64,000 nucleotides of DNA, taken from NCBI RefSeq assembly GCF_000829055.1, contig NZ_AP012544.1, positions 2,232,001 to 2,296,000 on the forward strand, written 5' to 3'. The position numbers were made by a program, and so were the translations under genes. Below the pieces are notes generated by a model. That model made no database searches and was not told the origin of the DNA. It saw nothing but the letters and a program-made list of their open reading frames with translations. The stretch is from Lacticaseibacillus casei DSM 20011 = JCM 1134 = ATCC 393. GTDB taxonomy: Bacteria; Bacillota; Bacilli; Lactobacillales; Lactobacillaceae. This document shows positions 1-8,273 of this stretch, in pieces (position 1 is the first letter of the stretch; each line of letters starts with the position of its first letter).

Positions 1-89
1 GGTCCGCAGACGTACATCCGAATCTCTCCAGGGTGCAGTGGCGTGAACGGCTCTTTTTGCCGGGACATCGTATTATATAACGTTAACAT
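1..89 (-). CDS. cysS: Cysteinyl-tRNA synthetase, N-terminal fragment (runs off window)
   Basis: Reading leftward from an ATG at 87-89, the first 29 codons give [15 protein letters not shown], then [13 protein letters not shown]. This is the highly conserved start of class I cysteinyl-tRNA synthetase, whose Cys in the YVCGP motif binds the active-site zinc. The enzyme charges tRNA-Cys in the cytoplasm. A ribosome site AGGAAGG lies just upstream. The rest of the gene is outside the window. In Firmicutes cysS normally lies downstream of gltX, as it does here on the same strand, although two accessory genes intervene. I saw no T-box motif in the 350 bp ahead of it. Confidence 0.9.
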   Translation of the reverse strand, partial: MLTLYNTMSRQKEPFTPLHPGEIRMYVCG

Positions 90-156
90 CGGCTCATTTC
101 CTTCCTGTAGCGTCTTAACTGCATTTTACAGGAAAAGCTTCCGTTTATAAAGGAAA

Positions 157-275
157 GAGCGTGAGCAGGGCCGGTTAGAAACCGGAGCATAAGTGGCCTC
201 AAGCTTAAATGGCCAAAGACCAGCCATTTAAGCTTGAGGTCCTTATGTGTAGGTTTCTGGCCCAGCGAACGCGTT
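157..275. repeat. Long palindromic intergenic repeat, copy 1
   Basis: The core is a perfect 17-bp inverted repeat (197-213 and 223-239) around a 9-base loop. Outside it are further complementary blocks: ggttagaaaccgg on the left, and ccttatgtgtaggtttctgg followed by cgaacgcg on the right. The same outer blocks recur at 30377-30489, so this is a dispersed repeat and not a simple terminator. No T-run follows the stem. The 90-445 stretch holds only this element, the degenerate copy beside it and the cysS ribosome site. Confidence 0.7.
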
Positions 276-324
276 TGGGAACCGGATTGCCTCCCAATCT
301 TTACTGTTTCAACCTAACAAGTAC

Positions 325-388
325 CCAACCTTAGCCATCACGCTAAGGTCCTTACCCACCGACTTCCGGCCCCAGTTTACTCGCCGCA
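325..388. repeat. Degenerate copy of the same intergenic repeat
   Basis: A short hairpin (ccttag/ctaagg) is followed by aaggtccttac, then cttccggccccag. This resembles the right half of the palindromic elements at 157-275 and 30377-30489 (aaggtccttac, then cttctgcgcgggcg). It looks like a decayed or partial copy. Confidence 0.45.
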
Positions 389-445
389 TAGAACCAAAAA
401 GACTCCTTACATACCAGCAAGGAAGCCGAAAATCTCCACTCGTTG

Positions 446-706
446 TTAACGCGTCACGATCGATAAACGAATCCCTTTTCCAAGTCCCTTAGCATACCGT
501 GACAATGTCGTCAGCGACGGAACAGAGTCTAAGCGCTCAATCTTTGCAAGCTGCGGCTGCTTCATGCCAATTGTTTCGGCGAATTGCTTTTGTGAGATCC
601 CGCGGCGAATCCGTTCCGCTTCAAGTTCAGTTAATGCATCGATGATGGTCAATGCTTCGTCAGGAATAGAATCAATTTTACCCTTAACTTCATTCCAAGT
701 GGACAC
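446..706 (-). CDS. XRE-family helix-turn-helix protein, HigA-like orphan antitoxin or regulator
   Basis: An 86-aa protein starting at GTG (704-706), with AAGGGGG a suitable distance upstream. Residues ~33-80 form a Cro/CI-type helix-turn-helix (RRGISQKQFAETIGMKQPQL, then IERLDSVPSLTTLSRYA). An acidic N-terminal helix followed by HTH is the layout of HigA-type antitoxins. The usual HigB/RelE toxin would lie just upstream, but that place is taken by the 3' end of an FAD-dependent oxidase gene, 46 bp away. It is therefore either an orphan antitoxin or an ordinary small regulator. DNA binding is well supported; the toxin-antitoxin role is inference. Confidence 0.7.
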   Translation of the reverse strand: MSTWNEVKGKIDSIPDEALTIIDALTELEAERIRRGISQKQFAETIGMKQPQLAKIERLDSVPSLTTLSRYAKGLGKGIRLSIVTR

Positions 707-752
707 AGAACTGCCCCCTTCTTTTTAACCCATCATCTCAATTTTTTAACCT

Positions 753-2147
753 TTAATCAATCTTCCGCTTCGGATTCAAGATATTCAGCGGATCAAACAA
801 GTCCTTGATTTGATGCTGAATTTCATCAACATCAAAGCCGAGCTCCTCGTTGTTCCACTGATTCTTGCTCATCCCCACGGCGTGCTCGCCGGAAATCGTG
901 CCGCCCAACGCCAGTGCTTTGCGGAACATCATGCGAATGGCTTGGAGCGCTTCTTTTGGCGGTTCCGTCTGGTCGGCTGGCCAGATAACCGTTGGATGCA
1001 CATTGCCGTCACCGGCATGGCCGGCAGTGTAGATTTCAACGTTCAAATCTTTGGCAATCTCGGCAATGTAGTCCATCATCTCCGGCAGCTTGGATAGCGG
1101 CACGGCCATATCTTCCATAATGTGTTGACCATTCGCGAAGACCGCTGGTAACATATCCTGCCGCAGTTTGATGATGGCGCCTGCTTCATCAGGATCGCTG
1201 GTTACCTTGATATTCTTGGCGTGATCAGCCGTTAAAATCTGTTCTGCCATTTTCAGACTGGCTTCACCACCCGCATCCAGCCGGAAAATGAGCATTGCCT
1301 CGGCACCTTCTGCATAGTGTGTGCCTTTATACCGATCCAACGCCGCAACGGTCAAGCCGTCCAGTGCTTCGAGGGTCACCGGATAAATCCCCGACAACCG
1401 CAAATCTTCGACCCCTTTGGCCAAGGCCGTCATGTTATCAAAATAAGCCACCCCGACCACAGGCGTCCCGATCGGAATCGGATTCAACTTAACGGTGATT
1501 TCCGTAATAATGCCTAATGTGCCTTCAGATCCCACAAAAAAATGGGTCAAGTCATAGCTAAAGGCATGCTTATAAGTGCGACCGCCGAGTTTGATTTCTC
1601 TGCCATCTGCAAGCACGACTTTCAAGCCCAGCACATTGTCCGTTGTTGCGCCGTACTTGACCGTACTCATCCCACCGGCATTGGTCGCTGCGTTACCGCC
1701 GATACTGGAAATCGGCTTAGAACCCGGATCAGGCGCATAGAACAAGCCTTGCTTGCGGGCTTCTTTATCCAAGTCACCGTTAATCACGCCCGGTTCTACA
1801 ACCGCCAACAAGTCACCTTTGCTGATTTCCTTAATCCGATTCATGCGCACCGTTGATATGATAATGCTGCCATTGAGGCCATCCGCCCCGATAACGGTAC
1901 TGGTATCCGCGCCTTGAGGAACGACCGGAATGTGATATTGCCGCGCTATTTTCAAAACACCTTGAATATCCGCAACATCGCCAGCCGCGACATAGGCCAA
2001 AATTCTGCCGTCAATCTCCAGCTGAGCATTGCCATTGGCGCTATGTTTGCGCGCAACCTGATCATCTGTATGAATCTCCGCGTGCGGTGCGGCGGCACGT
2101 AAAGCTGCAAGGATCTCCGCATTGTCATAAGCAGTAAAAATTGCCAT
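753..2147 (-). CDS. FAD-binding oxidase of the GlcD/D-lactate dehydrogenase family
   Basis: 464 aa from the ATG at 2145-2147, chosen because GGAGG stands 7 nt ahead; the open frame continues upstream without a ribosome site. The N-terminal half is a PCMH-type FAD domain (VVPQGADTS, SIGGNAATNAGGMSTVKYG, GSEGTLGIIT). The C-terminal half is the FAD-oxidase C domain with HAGDGNVHP and GGTISGEHAVG, where metal and substrate ligands lie in this family. Likely reaction: oxidation of a 2-hydroxy acid (glycolate or D-lactate) to the 2-oxo acid; the substrate cannot be told from sequence. No GlcE/GlcF partners are adjacent. It lies downstream of gltX, separated by a strong terminator, so it probably has its own promoter. 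Confidence 0.85.
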   Translation of the reverse strand: MAIFTAYDNAEILAALRAAAPHAEIHTDDQVARKHSANGNAQLEIDGRILAYVAAGDVADIQGVLKIARQYHIPVVPQGADTSTVIGADGLNGSIIISTVRMNRIKEISKGDLLAVVEPGVINGDLDKEARKQGLFYAPDPGSKPISSIGGNAATNAGGMSTVKYGATTDNVLGLKVVLADGREIKLGGRTYKHAFSYDLTHFFVGSEGTLGIITEITVKLNPIPIGTPVVGVAYFDNMTALAKGVEDLRLSGIYPVTLEALDGLTVAALDRYKGTHYAEGAEAMLIFRLDAGGEASLKMAEQILTADHAKNIKVTSDPDEAGAIIKLRQDMLPAVFANGQHIMEDMAVPLSKLPEMMDYIAEIAKDLNVEIYTAGHAGDGNVHPTVIWPADQTEPPKEALQAIRMMFRKALALGGTISGEHAVGMSKNQWNNEELGFDVDEIQHQIKDLFDPLNILNPKRKID

Positions 2148-2281
2148 TATCCAGACCTCCATTGCTTTGATTGCTGGGTTCATTATAAAAATCCTTATCC
2201 TCATTATGAACCTATTTTCAAAAGGCTGGGTTGATTTAGTCTGGAAAACGCGATCTCTCCTCATTCAACGTGGCAGCACAC

Positions 2282-2311
2282 AAAAAATCCGCGACATTGC
2301 GCGGATTTTTT
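2282..2311 (-). terminator. Rho-independent terminator of gltX
   Basis: An 11-bp perfect stem aaaaatccgcg/cgcggattttt with a 6-base loop, directly after the gltX stop codon. On the minus strand the stem ends in a T-run. Confidence 0.85.
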
Positions 2312-2318
2312 CTGCTAA

Positions 2319-3812
2319 TTAAAGTTGTGATGTGACCAAATCAACGTTCTTCAACACCTGATCGCGCCCCATGAGCTCAATCGTTTCAGCCAGTTGTGGG
2401 CCATGCATCCGCAGCGTTGCGGCAATGCGGATCGGCATGTACAACTTGCGGCCTTTAACCTGGGTTTCTTGCTTGACTTCGTTGACAATGCGGCCAACGG
2501 AATACGCGTCGAAGGTGTCCAATGCTCGGATTTTTTTAGCGAATGCTTCGATAACCGGCTTGGCATTGTCGTCAGCCAGCTCCTTACGCTCGTCATCCGT
2601 CAGATCGGTTGCCTTGTCGAAGAAAATATCGGCAAGTTTGCTAATCTGCGCGGTATAACTCATCTGATCGGTGTACAAGCTGATCAGTTGACGGGCCCAC
2701 TCGATGGTTTTTGGATCCGGATCGCTATGAATCAAGCCATCTTCAATCAGGTTTGCCAGCGACATGCTCATTAACTCGTTCGGATTCGTCTTTTGCTTAG
2801 CTTTAATATACTGGTTGTTAACCCATTCCAGCTTCTTCTGGTCGAAGCGTGCCGGACTCTTGGATAAGCGCTTCGGATCGAACTGCTTGATGAATTCCTT
2901 TTTGGTGAAAATCTCATCTTCGCCAACCGGTGACCAGCCTAACAGCGTGATGAAGTTAAACATCGCTTCCGGCAAGTAGCCGAGTTCACGATATTGTTCG
3001 ATGAACTGTAAGACAGTTTCATCACGTTTGGACAGCTTTTTGCCGGTTGCGCCATTGATGATCAAGGTCATATGGCCAAAAATCGGTGGTTTCCAGCCAA
3101 AAGCGTCATAAATCGCCAGCTGCTTAGGCGTGTTGGCAATGTGGTCATCGCCGCGCAGCACGTGGCTGATTTCCATGAGATGGTCATCAACCACCACCGC
3201 AAAGTTATACGTCGGCATGCCGTCGCGCTTCTGAATGACAAAATCGCCACCAAGCGTATTGGCATCAATCGAAATCTTGCCTTTGACAATGTCATCCCAT
3301 TCGTAAGTCTTATCGGTCGGGATGTGGAACCGGATAACCGGCTGTAACCCCTTGGCTTTCGCCGCAGCAATGGCCTCTGCCTTTTCGGCTTCACTCATAC
3401 CTTCATATTCGTATTCATAATGGGGCATTTCGTGACGGGCCTTTTGGGCTTCGCGATCGGCTTTCAGTTCCTCTTCGGTCCGATAAGATTCATAAGCAAA
3501 GCCCTTATCGACAAGTTGTTTGATCAGCTTGTCATAAATGTCTTTACGCTCAGACTGGCGGTAAGGGCCAAAGTCCCCACCTTTGTCAGGGCCTTCATCC
3601 CAATCAATCCCAAGCCAGTGGAGATTCTCCATTTGACTCTTCTCGCCATCTGCAACGTTCCGCTTTGTATCGGTATCTTCAATCCGCAGCACCAACGTTC
3701 CCTTGTTGTGCCGTGCGAACAAATAATTGAACAGTGCCGTCCGTGCATTGCCAATATGCAAATGCCCGGTCGGACTAGGTGCATAACGCACCCGAATTGG
3801 TCGATCTGCCAA
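2319..3812 (-). CDS. gltX: Glutamyl-tRNA synthetase
   Basis: 497 aa. Class I synthetase that charges tRNA-Glu (and, in Gram-positives with GatCAB, tRNA-Gln for later amidation). The HIGH-type signature is [20 protein letters not shown] near the N-terminus, and the KMSKS equivalent is [10 protein letters not shown] near residue 257. The start is taken as TTG at 3810-3812 because GGAGG stands 8 nt ahead. The upstream ATG at 3825-3827 overlaps that ribosome site and is therefore unlikely. Length matches the family. It keeps synteny with cysS downstream, but its usual upstream neighbours (radA, yacL) are some 7 kb away behind an accessory block. Confidence 0.95.
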   Translation of the reverse strand: MADRPIRVRYAPSPTGHLHIGNARTALFNYLFARHNKGTLVLRIEDTDTKRNVADGEKSQMENLHWLGIDWDEGPDKGGDFGPYRQSERKDIYDKLIKQLVDKGFAYESYRTEEELKADREAQKARHEMPHYEYEYEGMSEAEKAEAIAAAKAKGLQPVIRFHIPTDKTYEWDDIVKGKISIDANTLGGDFVIQKRDGMPTYNFAVVVDDHLMEISHVLRGDDHIANTPKQLAIYDAFGWKPPIFGHMTLIINGATGKKLSKRDETVLQFIEQYRELGYLPEAMFNFITLLGWSPVGEDEIFTKKEFIKQFDPKRLSKSPARFDQKKLEWVNNQYIKAKQKTNPNELMSMSLANLIEDGLIHSDPDPKTIEWARQLISLYTDQMSYTAQISKLADIFFDKATDLTDDERKELADDNAKPVIEAFAKKIRALDTFDAYSVGRIVNEVKQETQVKGRKLYMPIRIAATLRMHGPQLAETIELMGRDQVLKNVDLVTSQL

Positions 3813-3958
3813 TGTCTTAGCCTCCATTTTCTGTAAACATGCAATGCTAGTGTACCACAGAAGGGCAAGCGGTGGACGGCAACGCCTCAAGGTCATCAGG
3901 TTTTTCGTTTCGACGGGAAAAGCCCCATCCTTAATGAACCAATCTGTTCATTGAGTCA

Positions 3959-4786
3959 TTATGCGCTGACAGTGCTGCTCGGCTTTTCTCGCCGCCAGAG
4001 CCAGTAGACAAACGCCACAACGATCACTGTTTGCACCACCAACAGCAGCTCTGTCACAGTGAGGCTCAAAGCTCCTGCTTGACTCAATCCAGCCGGAAAA
4101 TCAATAAAAGCATGCAAGCCAACTGGCAGTAACATCCAGAACCACTGCTTGCGGTTGACCACAATCAACCAAACAACCAGCGAAAGGGCAATCTGAATGG
4201 TCAAGGCTAACAGTCGCTCAAGCAAGCTTAGTGACACCGTCCAACCGTTCATCCCAGTCAACTGCTTCACCGCGGTGATAATGCCAGCACGCGCGCTTGC
4301 CGGGGTTTTGGTCATTAATTTAGCCAACGCGCCACTGTTGATGGTCGTTGCAAAAAGCACATTACTGAACATTGCCAAGCCACCACCCAGCATCATTTCA
4401 AGGCCGCCATGCCCTAAACCATACAAAAACGGGGTCTCGGGTGTCTTGGCTTTTTGGGGAATACGCTTTTGAATCCATTTGAAACCAAACCACCGACCGA
4501 CTTCTTCAAAAACGCCTGCCAGCAGTGCGCCATAAAGTGCGTAAAGCCACGGCGTATGTTGAAATTGCCGAGCAATGCCGCGAAACGGTCCTTCTAGAAT
4601 ACCGGCAAAAAGAATGAAAATGGCCATACCGATAAAGAACACTGGCGTTGCTCCTTTTTTCGGATGACTTCGCCGTTGAATGATCCACACGGCTAAAGCC
4701 ACCGGCAAAACCAAGCAAACAATGATCTCGATGACCATCATCACGATGGCTGCTTGACTGACAGTGCTGTTCACAATTTTTGACAT
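3959..4786 (-). CDS. YhfC-family intramembrane glutamic-type protease
   Basis: 275 aa with about seven hydrophobic segments. Family motifs are visible: FEEVGRW near residues 93-99 (paired glutamates), GLGHGGLE near residue 125, and GLHAFID near the C-terminus (histidine). Conserved Glu/His residues inside membrane helices place it with YhfC, a relative of PrsW and CPBP proteases. Known relatives cleave membrane proteins, but the substrate here is unknown. It is a single gene with a cre-like site upstream, so carbon catabolite control is likely. It forms part of the block inserted between yacL and gltX. Confidence 0.75.
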   Translation of the reverse strand: MSKIVNSTVSQAAIVMMVIEIIVCLVLPVALAVWIIQRRSHPKKGATPVFFIGMAIFILFAGILEGPFRGIARQFQHTPWLYALYGALLAGVFEEVGRWFGFKWIQKRIPQKAKTPETPFLYGLGHGGLEMMLGGGLAMFSNVLFATTINSGALAKLMTKTPASARAGIITAVKQLTGMNGWTVSLSLLERLLALTIQIALSLVVWLIVVNRKQWFWMLLPVGLHAFIDFPAGLSQAGALSLTVTELLLVVQTVIVVAFVYWLWRREKPSSTVSA

Positions 4787-4813
4787 ACGCGCGACCTCAC
4801 ATTCGATTGTTCA

Positions 4814-4840
4814 GAAAACGATCTGTTGTGATCGTTTTCA
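4814..4840 (-). promoter_or_regulatory. cre-like operator with perfect 10-bp inverted repeat
   Basis: GAAAACGATC (4814-4823), 6-base spacer, GATCGTTTTC (4830-4839). Read on the minus strand, TTGAAAACGATCACA (4841 down to 4827) fits the cre consensus WTGNAANCGNWNNCW at every fixed position. It lies 28-55 bp ahead of the YhfC start, the right place for CcpA control. The symmetric repeat could also be a separate operator. Confidence 0.5.
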
Positions 4841-4854
4841 ATTCTTTAGGTATA

Positions 4855-4889
4855 AAAAGAGCATCATTTAAAGTGGATGATGCTCTTTT
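4855..4889. terminator. Bidirectional terminator after the MucBP surface protein gene
   Basis: Stem aaaagagcatcat/atgatgctctttt (13 bp) with a 9-base loop and T-runs in both directions. It closes the minus-strand surface protein gene, which ends at 4936. Confidence 0.85.
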
Positions 4890-4935
4890 CCATTCCATTT
4901 TTCAACTCAATTTACACAATTGAAAATGGCGCGAT

Positions 4936-6123
4936 TTAATTTTTATGACTTGCTTTTTTCGTTTGCCGGCGCCAACGAATACCCAGAAAGCCTGCCACAG
5001 CTAGGAGGATGACGCCAAGTGCGGTTAAGCCAATTTGTTGTGCTTCGTGCGTCCGCGGCAATGTGTGCTTAGCTTTATTAGTTGGCGTTATGATCGTTAT
5101 TGTCGAGCCATTGTTACCACCTGTTGATGGCAAATTGCTTGGCGGATTTGGCGTGGATGGATTTGTCGGCGTGCTTGGTGTGACTGGCGTACTTGGCGTG
5201 ACCGGCGTGCTTGTCTTTGCATAAACAAAGGTGACATTTAACGTTCCATTGGTGAATGTGCCTGAATCAGCCGCGCTGTTTAGCGCCATGCGCAGATACT
5301 GATATCCCGCAATAGTTGTTGGCGTTGTGGTATAAGGTGTTCCTGCGTTTCCAGTCAAAACTTTGTCTGGCGCAAGTGCGTTCCCATTTTCGTCAACATA
5401 ATGAACGTTAACGGTTCCTTGGGCCGTTGGATTCTTGCTATAAACAAAGGTCACAGTCAAAGTGCCGGTACTAAAGGTCCCGTTTTCCGGTGCGCTGTCT
5501 GGCGCAAGACTGGTGAATTGGTAATTTGCAATATCAATCGGACGGGCTTCATAAGGATCGCCGGGCTGGCCGGTGAGCACTTTATCAGGTGCAAGCGTGT
5601 TGCCTGCATCATCGACGTACTTCACGTTAACGCTGCCTTGAGGAATTGGCGTCTTGGTGTAAACCATGGTGACAGTGACGGTGCCATCAGTGTACGTGCC
5701 GGTTGCCGGAGCGCTATTCGTAGCTAAATGGGCGTATTGGTAATCTTTGATGCTGATTGGCGAGATGGTATACGGATCGCCGACTTTGCCACTAAACGTC
5801 TGATCCGGGGCAAGTTGATTGCCTTGGTCATCGACAAATTTGATATCAACGGTTCTTTGTGTAGCAGGATCTTCAGCAGCTTTTCCTGTCTCTGTAATTG
5901 GTGAGACAACGGGATTACTCAAATACTTTTTTTGTTGACGAGTCAATGCTGCATTGACTCTCGATCGTTGTGCCAATTGAGAGGTCTCATTGATGGACTT
6001 GGCCGCCACTTTATGCACGGAACTCGTACCACCCATCAAGAAGAAGCCGATCAGCATCACCACCCACAACTTGCCATCTTTATACAGTTTGCTATGAACT
6101 TTTTCTTCTCCAATTGGTCTCAA
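4936..6123 (-). CDS. MucBP-repeat cell-surface protein with KxYKxGKxW signal and LPRTH sorting motif
   Basis: 395 aa from a TTG at 6121-6123, with GGGAG 8 nt ahead. Domains in order: KLYKDGKLW signal motif (~15-23) plus hydrophobic segment; a spacer; three MucBP repeats (~92-156, 164-230, 237-303), each opening with V-x-V/I-x-[FY]VD and closing in FVYxK or MVYTK; a Thr/Pro-rich wall linker (~304-330); LPSTGG (~331); then LPRTH (~355), a hydrophobic helix (~364-383) and a basic tail. The helix-plus-basic-tail layout is a sortase sorting signal, but the motif in the normal position is LPRTH rather than LPxTG. Likely role: mucin or host-surface binding. Sorting efficiency is uncertain. Confidence 0.85.
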   Translation of the reverse strand: MRPIGEEKVHSKLYKDGKLWVVMLIGFFLMGGTSSVHKVAAKSINETSQLAQRSRVNAALTRQQKKYLSNPVVSPITETGKAAEDPATQRTVDIKFVDDQGNQLAPDQTFSGKVGDPYTISPISIKDYQYAHLATNSAPATGTYTDGTVTVTMVYTKTPIPQGSVNVKYVDDAGNTLAPDKVLTGQPGDPYEARPIDIANYQFTSLAPDSAPENGTFSTGTLTVTFVYSKNPTAQGTVNVHYVDENGNALAPDKVLTGNAGTPYTTTPTTIAGYQYLRMALNSAADSGTFTNGTLNVTFVYAKTSTPVTPSTPVTPSTPTNPSTPNPPSNLPSTGGNNGSTITIITPTNKAKHTLPRTHEAQQIGLTALGVILLAVAGFLGIRWRRQTKKASHKN

Positions 6124-6346
6124 TGCAATTGCTCCCTTCAGAAACCAAGCCAAAAGCCCTTCAACCAAATCTTGTTAAAATAATTATTTTAATTTACACA
6201 CAAATTATAACACGTGGTATTGGTATAAAAACTTTCGAATGGATTCTCAAGCTGAGAAAAGATCCACTTTGAAGCACTTGGATAAATGACTTGGACGCAG
6301 AAAATGACACCTAAACAGGCGTTTTATTTTTCGTGAATACCATCAT

Positions 6347-7123
6347 CTACCGCAAATTGCGCCTGCGGAAGACAATCAGGCCAAGTATCAAGAAGATACT
6401 GCCATAAGCAATGTAGCCGATCATCATCTGGTTGATGCCTAGGTGAGTCAGACTCGAAAGTTTTGGTGAATTCAGTTGTGCTCCAAAGTTCAACATATTC
6501 ACCGGGTTCCATTTGAGCCAATCGTGTTGATCAATCAGCACAAACATTAACTGGTTAAAAACCGAGACAACAAAGTAGGCACTAATGCCGACGATGATCG
6601 CAGGCGTTGAGTTGTCAAATAAGGTGGCCAGCAGCAACACAAAAGCAGCCAGAAAAAGTAAGGTCAAAAACTCGCTGACAGTATTCATCAACATGGCCTG
6701 CCAAATCGGCTGATGCGTGCTAACTTGCAAAGTCAGACTAAATTTATTTTGGAAAAAGATCACTTTTAAAAGAAAAGTCATCACGAAGCTGCTGCCATAG
6801 AAGCAAAGTGCACAGCCTAGCAGGGTTAACCACTTACTAACCAAAACTTTGCTACTTGAATACTGTCGATAAAGTAGTGCTTTTAAGGTGCCATACTGAT
6901 TTTCTGATGACAGCTGCGTACTACCAACTGCAATAATATAAAAGACAATTAACACTGGTGCATAAAAATCGTTGAGGAACAAGTTCTCAGGCTGAAACGT
7001 CTGTGGATAAGCTTTTCCGAAAATCGCCATTGCCAGTTGAAACACAATGAGAAATAACCAGAAAATGGTGAACGATGGTCTTTTTAAGAGTTTGTAGGTT
7101 TCCTGTTTAAGTAGTATTAACAA
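6347..7123 (-). CDS. ABC-2 type transporter permease
   Basis: About 258 aa from the TTG at 7121-7123, which has GGAGG 8 nt ahead; an alternative TTG at 7156 overlaps the end of the ATPase gene. About six hydrophobic helices are visible (near FTIFWLFLIVF, APVLIVFYIIAV, LGCALCFYGSSF, LTLLFLAAFVLLLA, AIIVGISAYFVV, IAYGSIFLILGLIVF). This is the membrane half of a BcrAB-like exporter whose ATPase lies directly upstream. Such pairs commonly give bacitracin or bacteriocin resistance, or immunity; the substrate here is unknown. Confidence 0.8.
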   Translation of the reverse strand: MLILLKQETYKLLKRPSFTIFWLFLIVFQLAMAIFGKAYPQTFQPENLFLNDFYAPVLIVFYIIAVGSTQLSSENQYGTLKALLYRQYSSSKVLVSKWLTLLGCALCFYGSSFVMTFLLKVIFFQNKFSLTLQVSTHQPIWQAMLMNTVSEFLTLLFLAAFVLLLATLFDNSTPAIIVGISAYFVVSVFNQLMFVLIDQHDWLKWNPVNMLNFGAQLNSPKLSSLTHLGINQMMIGYIAYGSIFLILGLIVFRRRNLR

Positions 7124-7148
7124 AATAAAATCCTCCGTATCCTCGCGA

Positions 7149-8027
7149 TCACTCAATGATGCCTAAAAGTGAGTTTTCTAAGTCATCCTGTTGTTCGTGA
7201 ATGTCGTTGATCGCAATATTCTGATCCAGCACCGCACGCAACAAAACCGTCATATTTTGAATTGAGTTTCTGGCAATCTTAACGCTGCCTTCTTCAACCG
7301 CAGCTTGATAACCTTTTTGCGCTAAAAGTTGAGCCACGCGGTCGTTCTGATCCGTTCTCAGCAAGAGATAACTTTCATTTCTGGCTAACACCGCGTCCAT
7401 GGTATTGTTTGTGACAAGATGGCCGTGATTGATGATCACAACATCGTCAGCGACTTTTTGCAACTCGCTCAAGATATGGCTTGAAATCAGGAATGAAGTG
7501 CCTTCTGCTTTTTTCTGAAGGATCAGTTCACGCAGTTCTCTTGTTGCCTTGGGATCAAGTCCATTCATCGGCTCGTCAAGGATCACCAGACTTGGCTGGT
7601 TCACCAGTGCAAGCGCAATTCCAAGTTTCTGCTTCATCCCTAACGAATAATGCTTGGCTTTTGCATCTGCATAGGCAGTCAAGTGCATCTCTTCAATCAC
7701 TTTGTCCACTTTGGCTTGCCGATCAGCGCCTCTCGTAAAAAGGTGAAGCTGTTCCCGGCCGGTTAAATAAGGATACAAACCCGGATACTCAATCAAAGCA
7801 CCCACATCTTTTAAAGCATCATGACTGTCAACGGTGATCTTCTGATCATTCAGCCGAATGTCGCCGGTAAAACTCGAAATGCCCAGAATGGTTTTCATAA
7901 TGGTTGTTTTACCTGCCCCATTTGCCCCAATCAGGCCGACAATCCGTCCCGATTTGATTTCAAATGAAATTTGGTGCAAAGCTTGTTTCTTCCCGAACCA
8001 TTTATCGAGGTTATTAACTGTTAGCAT
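7149..8027 (-). CDS. BcrA-type ABC transporter ATP-binding protein
   Basis: 292 aa from the ATG at 8025-8027 (a TTG at 8042 is the alternative; neither has a strong ribosome site). Walker A GANGAGKT, ABC signature YSLGMKQKLG and Walker B LVILDEP followed by NGLDP are intact. The C-terminal ~80 residues match the accessory region of BcrA/NatA-type ATPases. It powers the permease encoded just downstream. Upstream are a 1261-bp IS copy and then an Rgg-like regulator reading the other way, so before the insertion regulator and transporter were divergent neighbours about 300 bp apart. Regulation of the pair by that protein is plausible inference. Confidence 0.85.
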   Translation of the reverse strand: MLTVNNLDKWFGKKQALHQISFEIKSGRIVGLIGANGAGKTTIMKTILGISSFTGDIRLNDQKITVDSHDALKDVGALIEYPGLYPYLTGREQLHLFTRGADRQAKVDKVIEEMHLTAYADAKAKHYSLGMKQKLGIALALVNQPSLVILDEPMNGLDPKATRELRELILQKKAEGTSFLISSHILSELQKVADDVVIINHGHLVTNNTMDAVLARNESYLLLRTDQNDRVAQLLAQKGYQAAVEEGSVKIARNSIQNMTVLLRAVLDQNIAINDIHEQQDDLENSLLGIIE

Positions 8028-8273
8028 TAAGGCATACCACAACTTTCTTGATGAGATTGATGAGTGTCAGCTTCATTTGTTCTTTGTTTATTTTGTAGTA
8101 CCAATAAAAAAATATATATGCATCAATTACAGCAATATCAAAAACTCTAGGTGATATCTGAACTCAATCGCAAGACCTGATTTTGATACTCTTTAAGTAG
8201 TACTAACTTACCAGACCAAACCGATCAATCCGTGTTTTTTGACAAAAGCGATATTTTCATCACATAATTGGGT

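Noticed and set aside
157..388. CRISPR-like array
   Set aside because: The repeats are single palindromes, not regularly spaced direct repeats with unique spacers; no cas genes in the window.
90..445. T-box leader ahead of cysS
   Set aside because: No TGGNACCGCG-like motif on the minus strand; the structure present is a dispersed palindrome.
446..706. Complete toxin-antitoxin module
   Set aside because: Only the antitoxin-like gene is present; no RelE/HigB-type toxin is found on either side.
8043..8260. Short hydrophobic pheromone gene for the Rgg-like regulator
   Set aside because: Only short frames without start plus ribosome site were found on either strand.
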